In this document: piece after piece, positions 1 to 8,812 of the stretch
Layout: each line of letters starts with the position of its first letter
How positions within the stretch are numbered: position 1 is the first letter of the stretch
Assembly: GCA_052380005.1 (NCBI GenBank)
Contig: JBQTCJ010000007.1
Direction: 5' to 3' (one strand)
From: Salinarimonas sp052380005
Lineage (GTDB): Bacteria > Pseudomonadota > Alphaproteobacteria > Rhizobiales > Beijerinckiaceae
DNA length: 64,000 nucleotides
Notes under the pieces: model-generated
Databases searched by the model: none
The model's input: only the letters and a program-made list of their open reading frames with translations
What the model was told of the DNA's origin: nothing
Program-made: the position numbers and the translations under genes

Positions 1-19
1 TGGTCGTCTTCGTGTTCAT
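1..19 (-). CDS. Start of a gene running off the left edge
   Basis: Only the first codons (M-N-T-K-T-T) are inside the window. The minus-strand ATG at 17-19 is preceded by a strong GGGAGGA ribosome binding site a few bases upstream. It lies 29 bp after the stop of the Ldh-family gene in the same direction, so it is probably the next gene of that catabolic operon. Nothing can be said about its product from six residues. Confidence 0.6.
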
Positions 20-48
20 GGTCTTTCCTCCCTCTGGTGCGAGACGGC

Positions 49-1167
49 TCATGCGTTGGAGCCGGTGTCGCCCCCCTCCGGCGCGGACGCCGGGAGGGGC
101 ACGTCCCAGGCCGCCGCCAGCCGGCGGAAGGCCTCGAGCGAATGGGGATCGACGGGGATGCCGGTGCGGGCGCGCGCCTCGGCCTGCGCCCATTCCCGGT
201 CGCCGGGCGCGAGCACGCGCGCGCCCTCGGCGGGCAGCGATCCGCGCAGGGCGGCGAGGTAGCGGCGCATGCCGGCCTCGAACTCGGCGCGACCGACGAA
301 GGCGTCCGGGTCGAGGGCGAGCACGAAGGCGCCGAGCCCCCGCGGCGTGGCGAAGTCGGGCCCCGTCATCGGCAGGAGCTCGGCGCTCGTGCCCATGCCG
401 GTGAGGAGGGCGGAGAGGATCTCCACGAGCCCGGCGAGTCCCGCGCCCTTGTAGCCGAAGGCGCCGCCGAGCGGCGCGAGCATCGCGGCGAGGTCCGGGT
501 CGCGCGTGTCGCCACCGTCCTCGGTGGAGGCGACGCCCTCGGGCAGCGGTCGCTCGAGGCTCCGGTGGAGCACGATCCGGTTGTAGGGGATGGCGCTCGT
601 CGCCATGTCGAGCAGCCACGGCCGCCCCTCGCCGCAGGGCGCTGCGGCCGCGATCGGGTTCGTGCCGAGGAAGCGCTCCGCACCCCCCTGCAGGCGCACG
701 AAGGCGTCGGAATTGCACACCGCGATGCCGACGAGCCCCTCCTCCGCCGCCGCGAGTGCGTAGGCGCCGGCCGCGCCGAAATGCGAGGAGTTGCGGATGC
801 CGACCGCCCCGATGCCGAAGCGCCGCGCGGCCGCGCCGGCGCGCGCCATCGCAGCGTAGGTCGCGCGCGCGCCATGGGCGTGGTCCGCGTCGAGCATCGC
901 CACCGGCCGGTCGGAGCGGTCGAAGGCGAGGGTCGGCGTGCCGTTCACCCGGCCGCCGACGAGCGCGCGGACGTAGTGGTCGAGCAGGCGCACGCCGTGG
1001 CTGTCGACGCCGTGGCGCGAGGCGTGCAGCATCGCGCGCGTCGCCGCATCCGCGCTCTCGAGATCGGCGCCGGCCCCGGCGAGAACCGCGCGGCAGAAGG
1101 CGGCGAGCCCGGCCTCGGGGATGCGCGCCGCGTAAGCGGCCTCGGGCGCGTCGTCGGCGGCGCTCAC
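49..1167 (-). CDS. Ldh-family (malate/L-lactate/ureidoglycolate type) NAD(P)-dependent dehydrogenase
   Basis: A 372-residue protein of the type 2 malate/L-lactate dehydrogenase family, cytosolic NAD(P)-dependent 2-hydroxyacid oxidoreductases. Family marks seen: the N-terminal helix ending HGVDSHGVRLLDHYV, NSSHFGAAGAYALAA near residue 130, GTNPIAAAAP and LLDMATSAI in the middle, and GGAFGYKGAGLAGLVEILSALLTG in the C-terminal half. Length is normal for the family (about 350). The start is a GTG whose bases overlap the stop codon of the upstream SDR gene (GTGA), so the two are translationally coupled. Substrate cannot be read from the sequence; the SDR neighbour and the nearby FCD-type GntR regulator suggest catabolism of a hydroxy acid or sugar acid (inference). 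Confidence 0.85.
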   Translation of the reverse strand: MSAADDAPEAAYAARIPEAGLAAFCRAVLAGAGADLESADAATRAMLHASRHGVDSHGVRLLDHYVRALVGGRVNGTPTLAFDRSDRPVAMLDADHAHGARATYAAMARAGAAARRFGIGAVGIRNSSHFGAAGAYALAAAEEGLVGIAVCNSDAFVRLQGGAERFLGTNPIAAAAPCGEGRPWLLDMATSAIPYNRIVLHRSLERPLPEGVASTEDGGDTRDPDLAAMLAPLGGAFGYKGAGLAGLVEILSALLTGMGTSAELLPMTGPDFATPRGLGAFVLALDPDAFVGRAEFEAGMRRYLAALRGSLPAEGARVLAPGDREWAQAEARARTGIPVDPHSLEAFRRLAAAWDVPLPASAPEGGDTGSNA

Positions 1168-1907
1168 AGCGTCTGCCCTCCATCGACGAGCATCACCGTG
1201 CCGGTGACGAAGGCGGCCTCGTCGCTGGCGAGGTAGAGCGCCGCCGCCGCCATCTCCTCGACCGTGCCGAGCCGGCCCATCGGCTGGCGGGCGACGAAGC
1301 GCCGACGCGCGCCCTCGGGATCGTCGTCGGCGGCGATTCGCGCCTCGAGCGAGGGCGAGGACGTGGTGCCGGGGCACAGCGCGTTGGCGCGCACGCCCTC
1401 GCGGATATGGTCGCGCGCGACCGCCTTGGTGAGACCGATCAGCGCCGCCTTGCTCGCACCGTAGGCCGCGCGCTCGGCGACTCCGGTGACGGTGGAGGCG
1501 ACCGATGCGACATTGACGATCGAGCCGCCGCCATGGGCGATCATCGCCGGCAGCGTCGCCTTGAGAACGAGGAAGGCGGAGGTGACGTTCTGCTCGAAGC
1601 TCGCGCGCCAGTCCGCGAGCGAGCAGGCGAGCAGCGTGCCCTGGTGCACCCACCCCGCCGCGTTGACCACGACGTCGAACGCGCGCTCCCCGCCGAGCAC
1701 GTCCGAGACGGCCCGCGGATCGGTGACGTCGAGCGCCACGGGCGCGATCGCCGCATGGATGCGCGGCATGTCCTCCATCTTGGCACGCGTGCGGCTCGCC
1801 GCGACGACGTGCGCACCCTCCGCCGCGAAGGCGAGCGCGATCGCCCGGCCGATCCCGGCACCGGCGCCGGTCACCAGCGCGCGCTTGCCTGCGAGCCGTC
1901 CACCCAT
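1164..1907 (-). CDS. SDR-family oxidoreductase
   Basis: A 247-residue classical short-chain dehydrogenase/reductase. It has the nucleotide-binding motif TGAGAGIGRA near residues 14-23, NAAG near 88-91, the catalytic Ser region IVNVASVAS, the YxxxK site in AAYGASKAALIG near residue 153, and the usual C-terminal FVTGTVMLVDGGQTL. It is the first gene of a minus-strand operon with the Ldh-family gene, overlapping it by 4 bp. It probably oxidises or reduces a hydroxyl/keto group of the same catabolic substrate; the substrate itself is not visible. Confidence 0.85.
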   Translation of the reverse strand: MGGRLAGKRALVTGAGAGIGRAIALAFAAEGAHVVAASRTRAKMEDMPRIHAAIAPVALDVTDPRAVSDVLGGERAFDVVVNAAGWVHQGTLLACSLADWRASFEQNVTSAFLVLKATLPAMIAHGGGSIVNVASVASTVTGVAERAAYGASKAALIGLTKAVARDHIREGVRANALCPGTTSSPSLEARIAADDDPEGARRRFVARQPMGRLGTVEEMAAAALYLASDEAAFVTGTVMLVDGGQTL

Positions 1908-1993
1908 CTCGTCTCCTCCCCGTGCCGACCCTGCGCCGAGTCTCTCGCCGGCGTCTCCCGTCGCGTCGGGCTCTTGTAACGTCTACTGTGTGC

Positions 1994-2021
1994 ATTGTAC
2001 GTTTTTCGGAGCGCGGCGCAA
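1994..2021 (-). promoter_or_regulatory. Candidate promoter of the SDR-Ldh operon
   Basis: In the 184-bp divergent gap the minus strand reads TTGCGC, 16 bp, then TACAAT, about 90 bp upstream of the SDR ATG. The -10 box matches five of six consensus bases, the -35 only three. The surrounding TTGTAAC and ATTGTACG elements could be part of an operator for the GntR regulator encoded at 2876-3952, which is inference only. Confidence 0.3.
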
Positions 2022-2091
2022 GAGCGACGTTTGGGGAAGACGCGACGTTCGGCGAAGGCGCCGCCGCCGCGACGCGGGAGGGAGGGACAGG

Positions 2092-2847
2092 ATGGACATG
2101 TTCTCGCTGCGAGACCGGCTCGCGGTCGTCATCGGGGGCACCGGCGGCATCGGCGGCGAGATCGCCGCAGCCTACCGGCAGGCGGGCGCGCGGGTGGTGA
2201 TCGCCGGTCGCCGCAGGGCGACGCTCGACGCCGCCGGGCGCTCGGACGCCGACGGGCGCCGCACCGCCTACGCGCTCGATGCCCGCCAGCCGGAGCTGCT
2301 CCAGGAGCTCGCAGCGCGGGTGCGCGCCGAGCACGGCCCGGTCGACGTGCTCGTGAACTGCCAGGGCACGACGGCGATCGAGCCCGCGCTCGCCGTGAAC
2401 GAGGAGACCTACGACCGCGTGCTCGACACGAACCTGAAGTCGGTCTTCTTCGCCTGCACGGCCTTCGCCCCGGCGATGATCGAGGCGGGGCGAGGCGCAG
2501 TCGTCAACATCGCTTCGCTCGCGGCGCACACAGGCTGGGCGCAGGCCGCCGCCTACAGCGCGAGCAAGTGGGGCGTGGTCGGGCTGACGCGGAGCTTCGC
2601 GGCGGAATGGGGCGCCTCGGGCGTGCGGGTCAACGCCATCGCGCCCGGCTTCTTCCCGACCGACCTCAACCGCGAGCGCATGTCCCCGGCGCGCAAGGAG
2701 GAGGCGGTGCGGCGGTGTGCCATGGGACGCATGGGCGAATTGCCGGAGCTCGTCGGCGCGGCTATCTTCCTGGCGAGCGACGCCTCCGCATTCGTCAACG
2801 GGGAGACCCTGCGCGTCGACGGGGGCTATCTGGCGTCGGGGATCTGA
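2092..2847 (+). CDS. SDR-family oxidoreductase
   Basis: A 251-residue classical SDR. It shows GGTGGIGGEIA (nucleotide binding, near residues 15-25), NCQG in place of the usual NNAG, the YSASKWGVVGLT active site near residue 156, and FVNGETLRVDGGYLASGI at the C terminus. The ATG at 2092 follows a purine-rich GGAGGGAGGGACAGG site; upstream in-frame codons have no comparable site. It is divergent from the other SDR gene and precedes the regulator by 28 bp. A gluconate 5-dehydrogenase-like or 3-oxoacyl-reductase-like activity is possible; this cannot be told apart here. Confidence 0.85.
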   Translation: MDMFSLRDRLAVVIGGTGGIGGEIAAAYRQAGARVVIAGRRRATLDAAGRSDADGRRTAYALDARQPELLQELAARVRAEHGPVDVLVNCQGTTAIEPALAVNEETYDRVLDTNLKSVFFACTAFAPAMIEAGRGAVVNIASLAAHTGWAQAAAYSASKWGVVGLTRSFAAEWGASGVRVNAIAPGFFPTDLNRERMSPARKEEAVRRCAMGRMGELPELVGAAIFLASDASAFVNGETLRVDGGYLASGI

Positions 2848-2875
2848 GCGGCGCGCCGCGCCGCTCGGCAACGGG

Positions 2876-3952
2876 ATGGGACGTGTGGCGGTCACGGACG
2901 GAACGAGCGGGACGTTTGCGCCGGACCGGACGTCCGCCGCAAGGGAGCCTTCCGTTACAGGAGCGGTGCCGCGCCTCAACGAGCGGGTCTTCGCCATCCT
3001 GGCCGCGGAGATCGCGCAGGGACGCCTCCAGGCCGGCGAGCGGATCGGGGAGACGCAGGTGGCGAGCCGCTTCGGCGTGAGCCGCCCTCCGGCTCGCCAG
3101 GCCCTCGCCCGCCTCGCCGAGGCGGGGCTCGTCCGCAAGACGCAAGGGCGCGGCTACGTCGTCGAGGCCGCCGCGGACGCGGTCGCCCCCGCCACGGCCG
3201 CCGCCGCCGACGCCGTCTCGGGGCGGCTGCGCGCCGTTGCGACCTGGGAGCGCATCTACGACGAGGTCGAGAGCGAGATCGTGGCCCGTACGCTGCTGGC
3301 CGACTGGCGGATCGTCGAGAGCGAGCTCGCCCGTCACTACGGGGTGAGCCGCACCGTGGCGCGCGACGTGGTCGGGCGCCTGCAGCAGGCCGGCGTCGTC
3401 AAGAAGGGCGAGGGTGCGCGCTGGGTCGCGCCGGCGCTGACGCCGACCCACGTCGGCGAGCTCTACGAGGTGCGCGCGATCCTCGAGCCCGAGGCGCTGG
3501 AGAAGGCCGCCGCCCGCGCGCCGGCCGCGCTGCTCGCGCGGATGGAGGCACGGCTCGAGGCCGGCCTCGCCGCGCCCGAGCGCCTCGGCAGCACCGAGCT
3601 CGACGCGCTCGAGGACGAGATGCACGTCCAGTTCCTCGGCCATTGCGGCAACGAGGCCCTTCTCCAGGCGATCCGGCTGCACCAGTCGCTCCTCATCGCC
3701 CACCGCTTCCTCTACCCGCGCACGCTGGCGATGTTCGAGGTCGAGCCCTTCCTGCCCGAGCACCTCGCCGTCGTGCGCAAGCTGCGCGCCGGGCGGGTGG
3801 CCGAGGCGCGCGTGGAGCTGCGCGGGCACCTGATGGTGTCGCGCGAGAGGGCGCTCGCGCGCATCGCCCGCATCCGCCGGAGCTTCGACCCGCGGGACCT
3901 GCCCTACCTGGAGCGGCTCGCGCCGGCGACCTTCCGGGATCCCGGCCCATGA
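2876..3952 (+). CDS. GntR/FCD-family transcriptional regulator with two winged-helix domains
   Basis: A 358-residue regulator, longer than usual FCD-type GntR proteins (about 220-250). Two successive GntR winged-helix domains are visible: residues about 35-100 (ASRFGVSRPPARQALARLAEAGLV) and about 125-185 (ELARHYGVSRTVARDVVGRLQQAGVV). An FCD ligand-binding domain follows, with LYEVRAILEPEAL, HVQFLGHCGNEALLQAI and EHLAVVRKLRAGR, carrying the Asp/His residues typical of metal or organic-acid binding. A GTG at 2966 is a possible alternative start. It probably represses the flanking SDR/Ldh genes in response to a carboxylate (inference from family and position). It overlaps the next gene by 4 bp. 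Confidence 0.85.
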   Translation: MGRVAVTDGTSGTFAPDRTSAAREPSVTGAVPRLNERVFAILAAEIAQGRLQAGERIGETQVASRFGVSRPPARQALARLAEAGLVRKTQGRGYVVEAAADAVAPATAAAADAVSGRLRAVATWERIYDEVESEIVARTLLADWRIVESELARHYGVSRTVARDVVGRLQQAGVVKKGEGARWVAPALTPTHVGELYEVRAILEPEALEKAAARAPAALLARMEARLEAGLAAPERLGSTELDALEDEMHVQFLGHCGNEALLQAIRLHQSLLIAHRFLYPRTLAMFEVEPFLPEHLAVVRKLRAGRVAEARVELRGHLMVSRERALARIARIRRSFDPRDLPYLERLAPATFRDPGP

Positions 3953-4710
3953 GGGTGCTCGCCGTCTCCGACATCCACATCGACCACCCGGAGAATCTTG
4001 GTTGGCTGCAGGGCCTGTCGCGGGTCGACCACCGCGACGACGTGCTCGTCCTCGCCGGCGACGTCGCGAGCGCGCTGCCGCTCCTCGCCCATGGCCTCGA
4101 GCTCCTGGCGGAGCGCTTCCGCACGGTCCTGTTCGTGCCGGGTAACCACGATCTGTGGGTGGGCGCGGACGATGGCGACGGCGACAGCTTCGCCAAGTTC
4201 CGCGCCGTTGAGCACGTCGCGCGGGAAAGCGGCGCCTCGATGCGTGCATGGCGCCAGGGCGGCCTGCGCATCGTGCCGCTGCTCGGCTGGTACGACTTCA
4301 GCTTCGGCGAGCCGGACGCGCGGCTGCGCCTGTCGTGGATGGACTTCCGCGCCTGCCGCTGGCCGGAGGGCCTGGGCGCGTGGGACGTCACCTCCGCCTT
4401 CCTGCGGCTCAACGCGCCCTTGCAGCCCCTCGCCGACGCGACGACGCTGACCTTCTCGCACTTCCTGCCGCGCATCGACCTGATCCCGGAGCGCATCCCC
4501 GCGACCTACCGCTTCCTGGATCCCGTGCTCGGCAGCCGGCGCATGGACGAGCAGATCCGCGCGCTCGGCGGCAGCCTGCACGTCTACGGCCACAGCCACG
4601 TCAACCAGCGCATCGAGCGCGACGGCGTCACCTACGTCAACAACGCCTTCGGCTATCCGCGCGAGCGGCGGATCGCGCGCAAGGACCTCCTGTGCGTGTA
4701 CGAGACATGA
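3949..4710 (+). CDS. Calcineurin-like metallophosphoesterase
   Basis: A 253-residue protein with the full dinuclear metal site of the calcineurin-like superfamily: DIHID at residues 8-12, GDVAS, GNHD near 66-69, a His in FSHFLP, and GHSHVNQ near the C terminus. The closing VYVNNAFGYPRER is typical of bacterial members. The ATG overlaps the stop codon of the GntR gene and its own stop overlaps the start of the transferase gene, so all three are probably co-translated. The substrate (phosphodiester or phosphomonoester) is unknown. Confidence 0.85.
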   Translation: MRVLAVSDIHIDHPENLGWLQGLSRVDHRDDVLVLAGDVASALPLLAHGLELLAERFRTVLFVPGNHDLWVGADDGDGDSFAKFRAVEHVARESGASMRAWRQGGLRIVPLLGWYDFSFGEPDARLRLSWMDFRACRWPEGLGAWDVTSAFLRLNAPLQPLADATTLTFSHFLPRIDLIPERIPATYRFLDPVLGSRRMDEQIRALGGSLHVYGHSHVNQRIERDGVTYVNNAFGYPRERRIARKDLLCVYET

Positions 4711-5498
4711 GCGCGCCGGCAACCGAGGCGGGAGCGACGCCGGGCGACGGTGTCGACCTCTGGATCAGCCGGATCGACGCCGTGCGCGCCACGCCCGGCC
4801 TCGTCGAGGCCTATCGCGACCTGATGACGGACGAGGAGCGCGCCCGCGAGCGGCGCTTCCACTTCGAGGCCGATCGGCTGCGCTACGCGACCGCGCGTGC
4901 GCTCGTGCGCACGACCTTGTCGCGCTACGGCGCGCGCACGCCGCAGGCCTGGCGCTTCGTCCCGGATCGCTTCGGCAAGCCGCATCTCGACGCGGACGGC
5001 GCGGCCGCCGTGCCGGGGCTCACCTTCAACCTGTCGCATTCCGGCGATCTCGTCGTCCTCGCGGCGGCCGTGGGGCGCGCCGTGGGCGTCGACGTCGAGC
5101 GCATCCGCGACCGCGGCGATCTCCCGGGCCTCGCCGCCCACGCCTTCGCGCCCGAGGAGGCGCAGTCGCTCGCGGGCCTCGACGCGGCGCCGCGCGCCTA
5201 CCGCTTCTTCGAGCACTGGACCCTGAAGGAGGCCTACATCAAGGCGCGCGGGCTGGGGCTGTCGCTCTCGCTCGCATCCTTCTGGTTCGACCTCGGCACC
5301 CCCGGCGCGATCCGCTTCACGACCCGAGAGCCCGGCCAGGACGCCGCCGCCTGGTGCTTCTGGCGGGCCGACCCGGACCCGGAGCATCCGCTGGCGCTGT
5401 GCGTCGGCGGCGCGGCGCTCCCCCTGATCCGCACCTGGTCGACGACGCCGCTCGTCGAGACGAAGGCGACGGCGCTCGCGGCGCGGAGGCGGTCGTGA
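4707..5498 (+). CDS. 4'-phosphopantetheinyl transferase superfamily protein
   Basis: A 263-residue Sfp/Gsp-type enzyme that would move phosphopantetheine from CoA onto a carrier-protein serine. Visible motifs: the N-terminal RERRFHFEADRLRYATARAL, FNLSHSGDLVVLA, the Mg-binding GVDVERI and the WTLKEAYIKARGLG helix (WxxKEA). Length fits the family. It overlaps the phosphoesterase gene by 4 bp. No polyketide or peptide synthetase gene lies in the window, so the partner carrier protein is elsewhere. This is the last chromosomal gene before the island junction. Confidence 0.88.
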   Translation: MSAPATEAGATPGDGVDLWISRIDAVRATPGLVEAYRDLMTDEERARERRFHFEADRLRYATARALVRTTLSRYGARTPQAWRFVPDRFGKPHLDADGAAAVPGLTFNLSHSGDLVVLAAAVGRAVGVDVERIRDRGDLPGLAAHAFAPEEAQSLAGLDAAPRAYRFFEHWTLKEAYIKARGLGLSLSLASFWFDLGTPGAIRFTTREPGQDAAAWCFWRADPDPEHPLALCVGGAALPLIRTWSTTPLVETKATALAARRRS

Positions 5499-5656
5499 CG
5501 CGCGCCATCGCGGGGCGGCCGCTGACGCCCTGTTTCGAGGCGGGAATGCGCCTGGTGCTGCACGGCGCGTGATCTCGGCACGGCGCGGGCGGCTGCGGCG
5601 CAGACGGCCGGTCGACGGCGCAGGGCGGCAGAAGTGGGTCGATGTCGAGGAACGGA

Positions 5657-5677
5657 TGGTAGCGGAGGAGGGACTCG
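5657..5677. repeat. Left attachment-site copy
   Basis: 21 bp starting TGGTAGCGGAGG, identical to 59006-59026, which forms the CCA end, acceptor strand and part of the T-arm of tRNA-Met. Identity stops abruptly on both sides (C at 5678 against A at 59027; A at 5656 against G at 59005). This is the displaced tRNA tail expected after integration into a tRNA 3' end. Confidence 0.92.
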
Positions 5678-5690
5678 CTACTCCGGTCGC

Positions 5691-5706
5691 CCGCAAAGCT
5701 TTGCGG
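5691..5706. repeat. Perfect 16-bp palindrome at the left island end
   Basis: CCGCAAAGCTTTGCGG reads the same on both strands, 13 bp inside the 21-bp core repeat. It could be a recombinase or excisionase binding site, or simply a cruciform-prone element; no second copy was noticed at the right end. Confidence 0.5.
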
Positions 5707-5713
5707 ATCAACG
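5704..5713 (+). repeat. Inverted-repeat arm, left end (CGGATCAACG)
   Basis: This 10-mer is the exact reverse complement of 58969-58978 at the right end. It starts 26 bp inside the left core; the other copy lies 27 bp inside the right core. In a circularised element the two would flank the 21-bp core symmetrically, as arm-type integrase sites do. Confidence 0.6.
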
Positions 5714-6292
5714 GATCACGGTCGGCGACAGCCGTTACCGTGGAACATTACACATTTACACTGGCTCGACGACCGGAACAAGACGGTTGGCCCTGAGACA
5801 GCAGGAAATGGTAGATTAAGGTTACAGAATGGTTGGCGATCGGCCGAAGCAGCTCGCCGCGATCCGATCCGACCGACCTCTCGTCTCGCAGAGATCGGCC
5901 TATGGCGGCAACGACGAAAGGGCGGAGAAGGGGGGCACCCTTTCCCAACGTCCGTGTACCCGGTCATTTGCCAGCGTTATCGTCGCGATGCGGACACGGT
6001 CGGTGCCGCTCGCGGGACAACAGCGCGGACGAAGCACGGGCGCAAGAGCAAGCGGTGGTCGAAGGGTAGCCAACCTTTGGCGTAACCAATGCTTCGCGAG
6101 CGTCCATCGGCATTCGCCTCCGCCGCGGTCAGCATCGAGCCGTGGTCGCGAAGCTGGAGGTAACGATCATTTTCGCCCTTCACTCGGAGGCGCGGATTTG
6201 CCTCGATGGAGCGGCTTACGTCCTTGTCAGCGTACGCCGAAATGCTTTACCGCTGCGCCGGCAGCATGTCGCTCGTGAAGGTCGCACAAAAC

Positions 6293-7384
6293 ATGAAACT
6301 CGGGGCGGTTCTCCTCCTCGCCGCGATCGGCTCTCTTGCGGGAGAAACCTGCCAAGCGGAGTTAATGCGCTTCGAACTTCAAGGCAACGGCGGAAACTGC
6401 CACGGTTGCGAGTGGGTTATCGCCGACGGCGTCATCACGTCCGAGACCCCGGAAGATTTCGAGCGCTTCGTGGAGGACGAGTTCGGGGGCTCGGGAGGAC
6501 CGACCCTCTATCTCAACTCGGGCGGGGGCAATCTCGTCGCAGGGCTGCGTCTCGGGGAGCTTATTCGTAAGTACGGGTTCTGGACCGCCGTCGGCGCCTC
6601 GGTGAGGGACGGGGTCTCGAGCTTCGGCCACGAGATCGTCCCTGGCGTGTGCGCGTCCGCTTGCGCCTACGCTTTTCTCGGGGGCGTCTCGCGCTCGGCA
6701 GAGCCGGGCGAGGTCGGCGTGCACCAATTCTACGACGGGGCGGCCCTCACCAATCCGACGGAAAAGGCTTTCGACGCCTACGACCTGTCGAGCCAGCAGA
6801 TCATGACCGGCGTGATACTCGAATATGTCGTTCGCATGGGCGCCGGCGCCGAGATCGTGACGACGGCAGCGATGACGTCCCCCGGCGAAATGCACTTCTT
6901 CGACCACGACGAGCTGACGTCGTTCCGTGTGACGTGGAACCCTCGGGAATTCGACCCTTGGCGGATCGAGCCGTACAAGTCCGGCGTCGTGGCCTTCACG
7001 AAGACACGAGACCAGACAGGGACGGTGACCGTCTTCTGCCGCCAGCCGGGTGTCCTGACGGCCCTCGTCTCGGAAAAGGACGAAGAGGCGAGCCGCCGCC
7101 TCCAGGAGCCGAATGCGTTCGATCCTATCACCGTCGTGGAGGGAATGGACGCGTTCGGGCATTACGTGCCCGGCTCCATGATGCGAACCTACGCGCGAAA
7201 CGGGCACTGGAACCTGGAGGTCACAGTGCCGAACTTCAGCCTGGCGCGCGTTCCCGCCGAGGGCGATACGGTGGACCTCGACGTGACGGACCACGCTCCA
7301 CGCGTCTCGCACGGCCTCAGCCGTTTCCTGCCGCGGACGTCCTTCGCGGAAACCTTCAGCGTCGCCCTGCGGAACTGCATCTGA
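6293..7384 (+). CDS. ClpP-like predicted periplasmic protein (COG3904 type)
   Basis: A 363-residue protein. The first about 22 residues (MKLGAVLLLAAIGSLAGETC) look like a signal peptide, so it is probably exported. Residues about 70-150 have the ClpP/crotonase-like pattern of this family: LYLNSGGGNLVAGLRLGELIRKYG, then CASACAYAFLGG with a candidate nucleophile Ser122, then GVHQFY with His144. The C-terminal half is not recognised. The ATG at 6293 is chosen because it begins the signal peptide; an upstream ATG at 6266 is also open. It is the leftmost island gene, convergent with mcrC, and its GC content is lower than its neighbours. Protease activity is a family inference. Confidence 0.65.
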   Translation: MKLGAVLLLAAIGSLAGETCQAELMRFELQGNGGNCHGCEWVIADGVITSETPEDFERFVEDEFGGSGGPTLYLNSGGGNLVAGLRLGELIRKYGFWTAVGASVRDGVSSFGHEIVPGVCASACAYAFLGGVSRSAEPGEVGVHQFYDGAALTNPTEKAFDAYDLSSQQIMTGVILEYVVRMGAGAEIVTTAAMTSPGEMHFFDHDELTSFRVTWNPREFDPWRIEPYKSGVVAFTKTRDQTGTVTVFCRQPGVLTALVSEKDEEASRRLQEPNAFDPITVVEGMDAFGHYVPGSMMRTYARNGHWNLEVTVPNFSLARVPAEGDTVDLDVTDHAPRVSHGLSRFLPRTSFAETFSVALRNCI

Positions 7385-7504
7385 TGCAAGCGATATGGCG
7401 TCACTGCACGGCACGTATCCCCGTAGAAGGCGGCGAGGTCGGCCCGACCGAGCGTTCCTCCAGGCTGCCGTCCTGACGAAAGTAGCCCAGCCGGTATTCC
7501 GAAT

Positions 7505-8812
7505 TCAGAGCCCGATCGCGGCCGCGAGGCCCGGTGTGCCGATCAGGGGCGCCAGTCCAGTTCTCAAGCGTTCGAGCGCGTCGTCCTCGCTCGCCAAATC
7601 GTGGGTGAGGACGGCGATCTCGTCCTCGCAGTCTGCCACGCGATGTCGGCTCGAAAGCCCTTCATCCGCCCCGAGACCGGAATGATGCGGGTAAAGCAGG
7701 GCCAAGCGCGGGCAGGCGTAGAGGCGACCGTAGGCCATCATCTGGTAGACGTCGGCCTGAGAGACACCCTGCTTCGGGTCGTCGATCCGCGGCGCGAGAC
7801 GCTTCCACTTGGTGTCGGCCACCAGCAGGATCGCGTCTCCCCGCCGGACGATCAGGTCGGGACGGGTCTGGAACGCCTGCGACCCGGTCGCGAGGTCGGT
7901 GAGGCAGTAGCGGCGCCCGCCCTGGGCGACAACCGTCAACCCGTCCTGCCGAAGAGCGCGGGCGAGCACGCGGGCGATGTAGGCCTCGAACAGCGCGTTC
8001 ATGTCGAAGAGAAGCGAGAATCCGCGTTGCGGCCCAGACGAGGTCGTCTGGAAGCGACCGCCGAGCAGCAGCTGCGCCAGCTCAACGAGGTCGCGCCAGC
8101 GCGCGTTGCTGCGGTCGAGGTGGATCAGATCGAAGCGGAGATGCCCGGGCGGTGGAGCCGGCACGTCCGCATAGACGAACGCGAGCTCCCGCAGGAGCCG
8201 CCGGGTCGCCTCTCGCCGTGCATGGCCCGTGAGGACGCCGACGGCGGCCTTCATGACCTGGTTGAGCGGGATGTCCGGCGAGAGCGCGTCGTAGCGGCAG
8301 GCGAGCTTCTGGGGCGTCGCGAGCAGCGTGGTGAATTGGCGTTTCGGGTCGAGACGGCCGCGCAGGGCGGTCAGATCGCCCTCCTCGGGAACGTACGCCC
8401 GCGGCATTCCGCGGCGCACGGCCTCGGCCAGGCGCTCGGCGAAGAGGCGCACGAGGATCTCCAGGAGATCCTCCCGCTGCGTATCGAGTGCGGTGAGCCG
8501 TCCGGCGGCGAGGTCGAGATCGAGGGCGACGGCGAGCATGCGGACGAGCCGGCGGCGGACCGCGCCCTCGCCGTCGAGCCCGTCGATCTTCGGCAGGATC
8601 TCGAGCGAGCAGCCCTCGGCGGCGATCACCCCCACGATGTTCCGGGCGCGCAGCCCCGTGCGGCCGTGCTCCAGGACGCCCGTCCCGGTCGCGCCGGCGA
8701 GCGGCGAGGCCCGTGCGGCGGCGGCGATCCGGTCCGCCGCGAAGCGCGGGATCTCGTCCGGGCCGTCGCCATAGGGGATGTGCGCCCATTCCGAGACGCT
8801 GCGCCGGATCAT
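7505..8812 (-). CDS. mcrC: McrC-like component of a modification-dependent restriction system
   Basis: A 435-residue McrC-family protein, the nuclease partner of the McrB NTPase. The N-terminal half has the family pattern IVGVIAAEGCSLEILPKI and RGRLDPKRQF; the C-terminal PD-(D/E)xK nuclease core reads TRPDLIVRRGDAILLVADTKWKRL near residues 315-340, with the Asp and the D-T-K catalytic set intact. Its ATG overlaps the stop of mcrB by 4 bp. With McrB it should cut DNA carrying modified cytosines or other modified bases. Confidence 0.88.
   Translation of the reverse strand: MIRRSVSEWAHIPYGDGPDEIPRFAADRIAAAARASPLAGATGTGVLEHGRTGLRARNIVGVIAAEGCSLEILPKIDGLDGEGAVRRRLVRMLAVALDLDLAAGRLTALDTQREDLLEILVRLFAERLAEAVRRGMPRAYVPEEGDLTALRGRLDPKRQFTTLLATPQKLACRYDALSPDIPLNQVMKAAVGVLTGHARREATRRLLRELAFVYADVPAPPPGHLRFDLIHLDRSNARWRDLVELAQLLLGGRFQTTSSGPQRGFSLLFDMNALFEAYIARVLARALRQDGLTVVAQGGRRYCLTDLATGSQAFQTRPDLIVRRGDAILLVADTKWKRLAPRIDDPKQGVSQADVYQMMAYGRLYACPRLALLYPHHSGLGADEGLSSRHRVADCEDEIAVLTHDLASEDDALERLRTGLAPLIGTPGLAAAIGL

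Larger units (their letters stand above)
5499..6292. other. Gene-free stretch containing the left island junction
   Basis: No convincing gene was found over these 794 bp. Bases 5499-5656 are chromosomal tail after the transferase gene. Bases 5657-5677 copy the end of the tRNA-Met gene. The rest is the left end of the island and is less GC-rich than its neighbours, holding a perfect palindrome (5691-5706), an inverted-repeat arm (5704-5713) and AT-rich patches near 5740-5830 that could hold promoters. Small open frames here have arginine/serine-rich shadow-like composition and were left out. Confidence 0.6.

Noticed and set aside
49..3138. A 1029-residue minus-strand open frame
   Set aside because: Only the first-listed 372 C-terminal residues belong to a real family (Ldh). 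The rest runs antisense through the SDR and GntR genes, whose own frames carry clear motifs.
5714..6292. Small plus-strand open frames at the left island end
   Set aside because: No ribosome sites, Ser/Arg-rich shadow-like composition and no motif.
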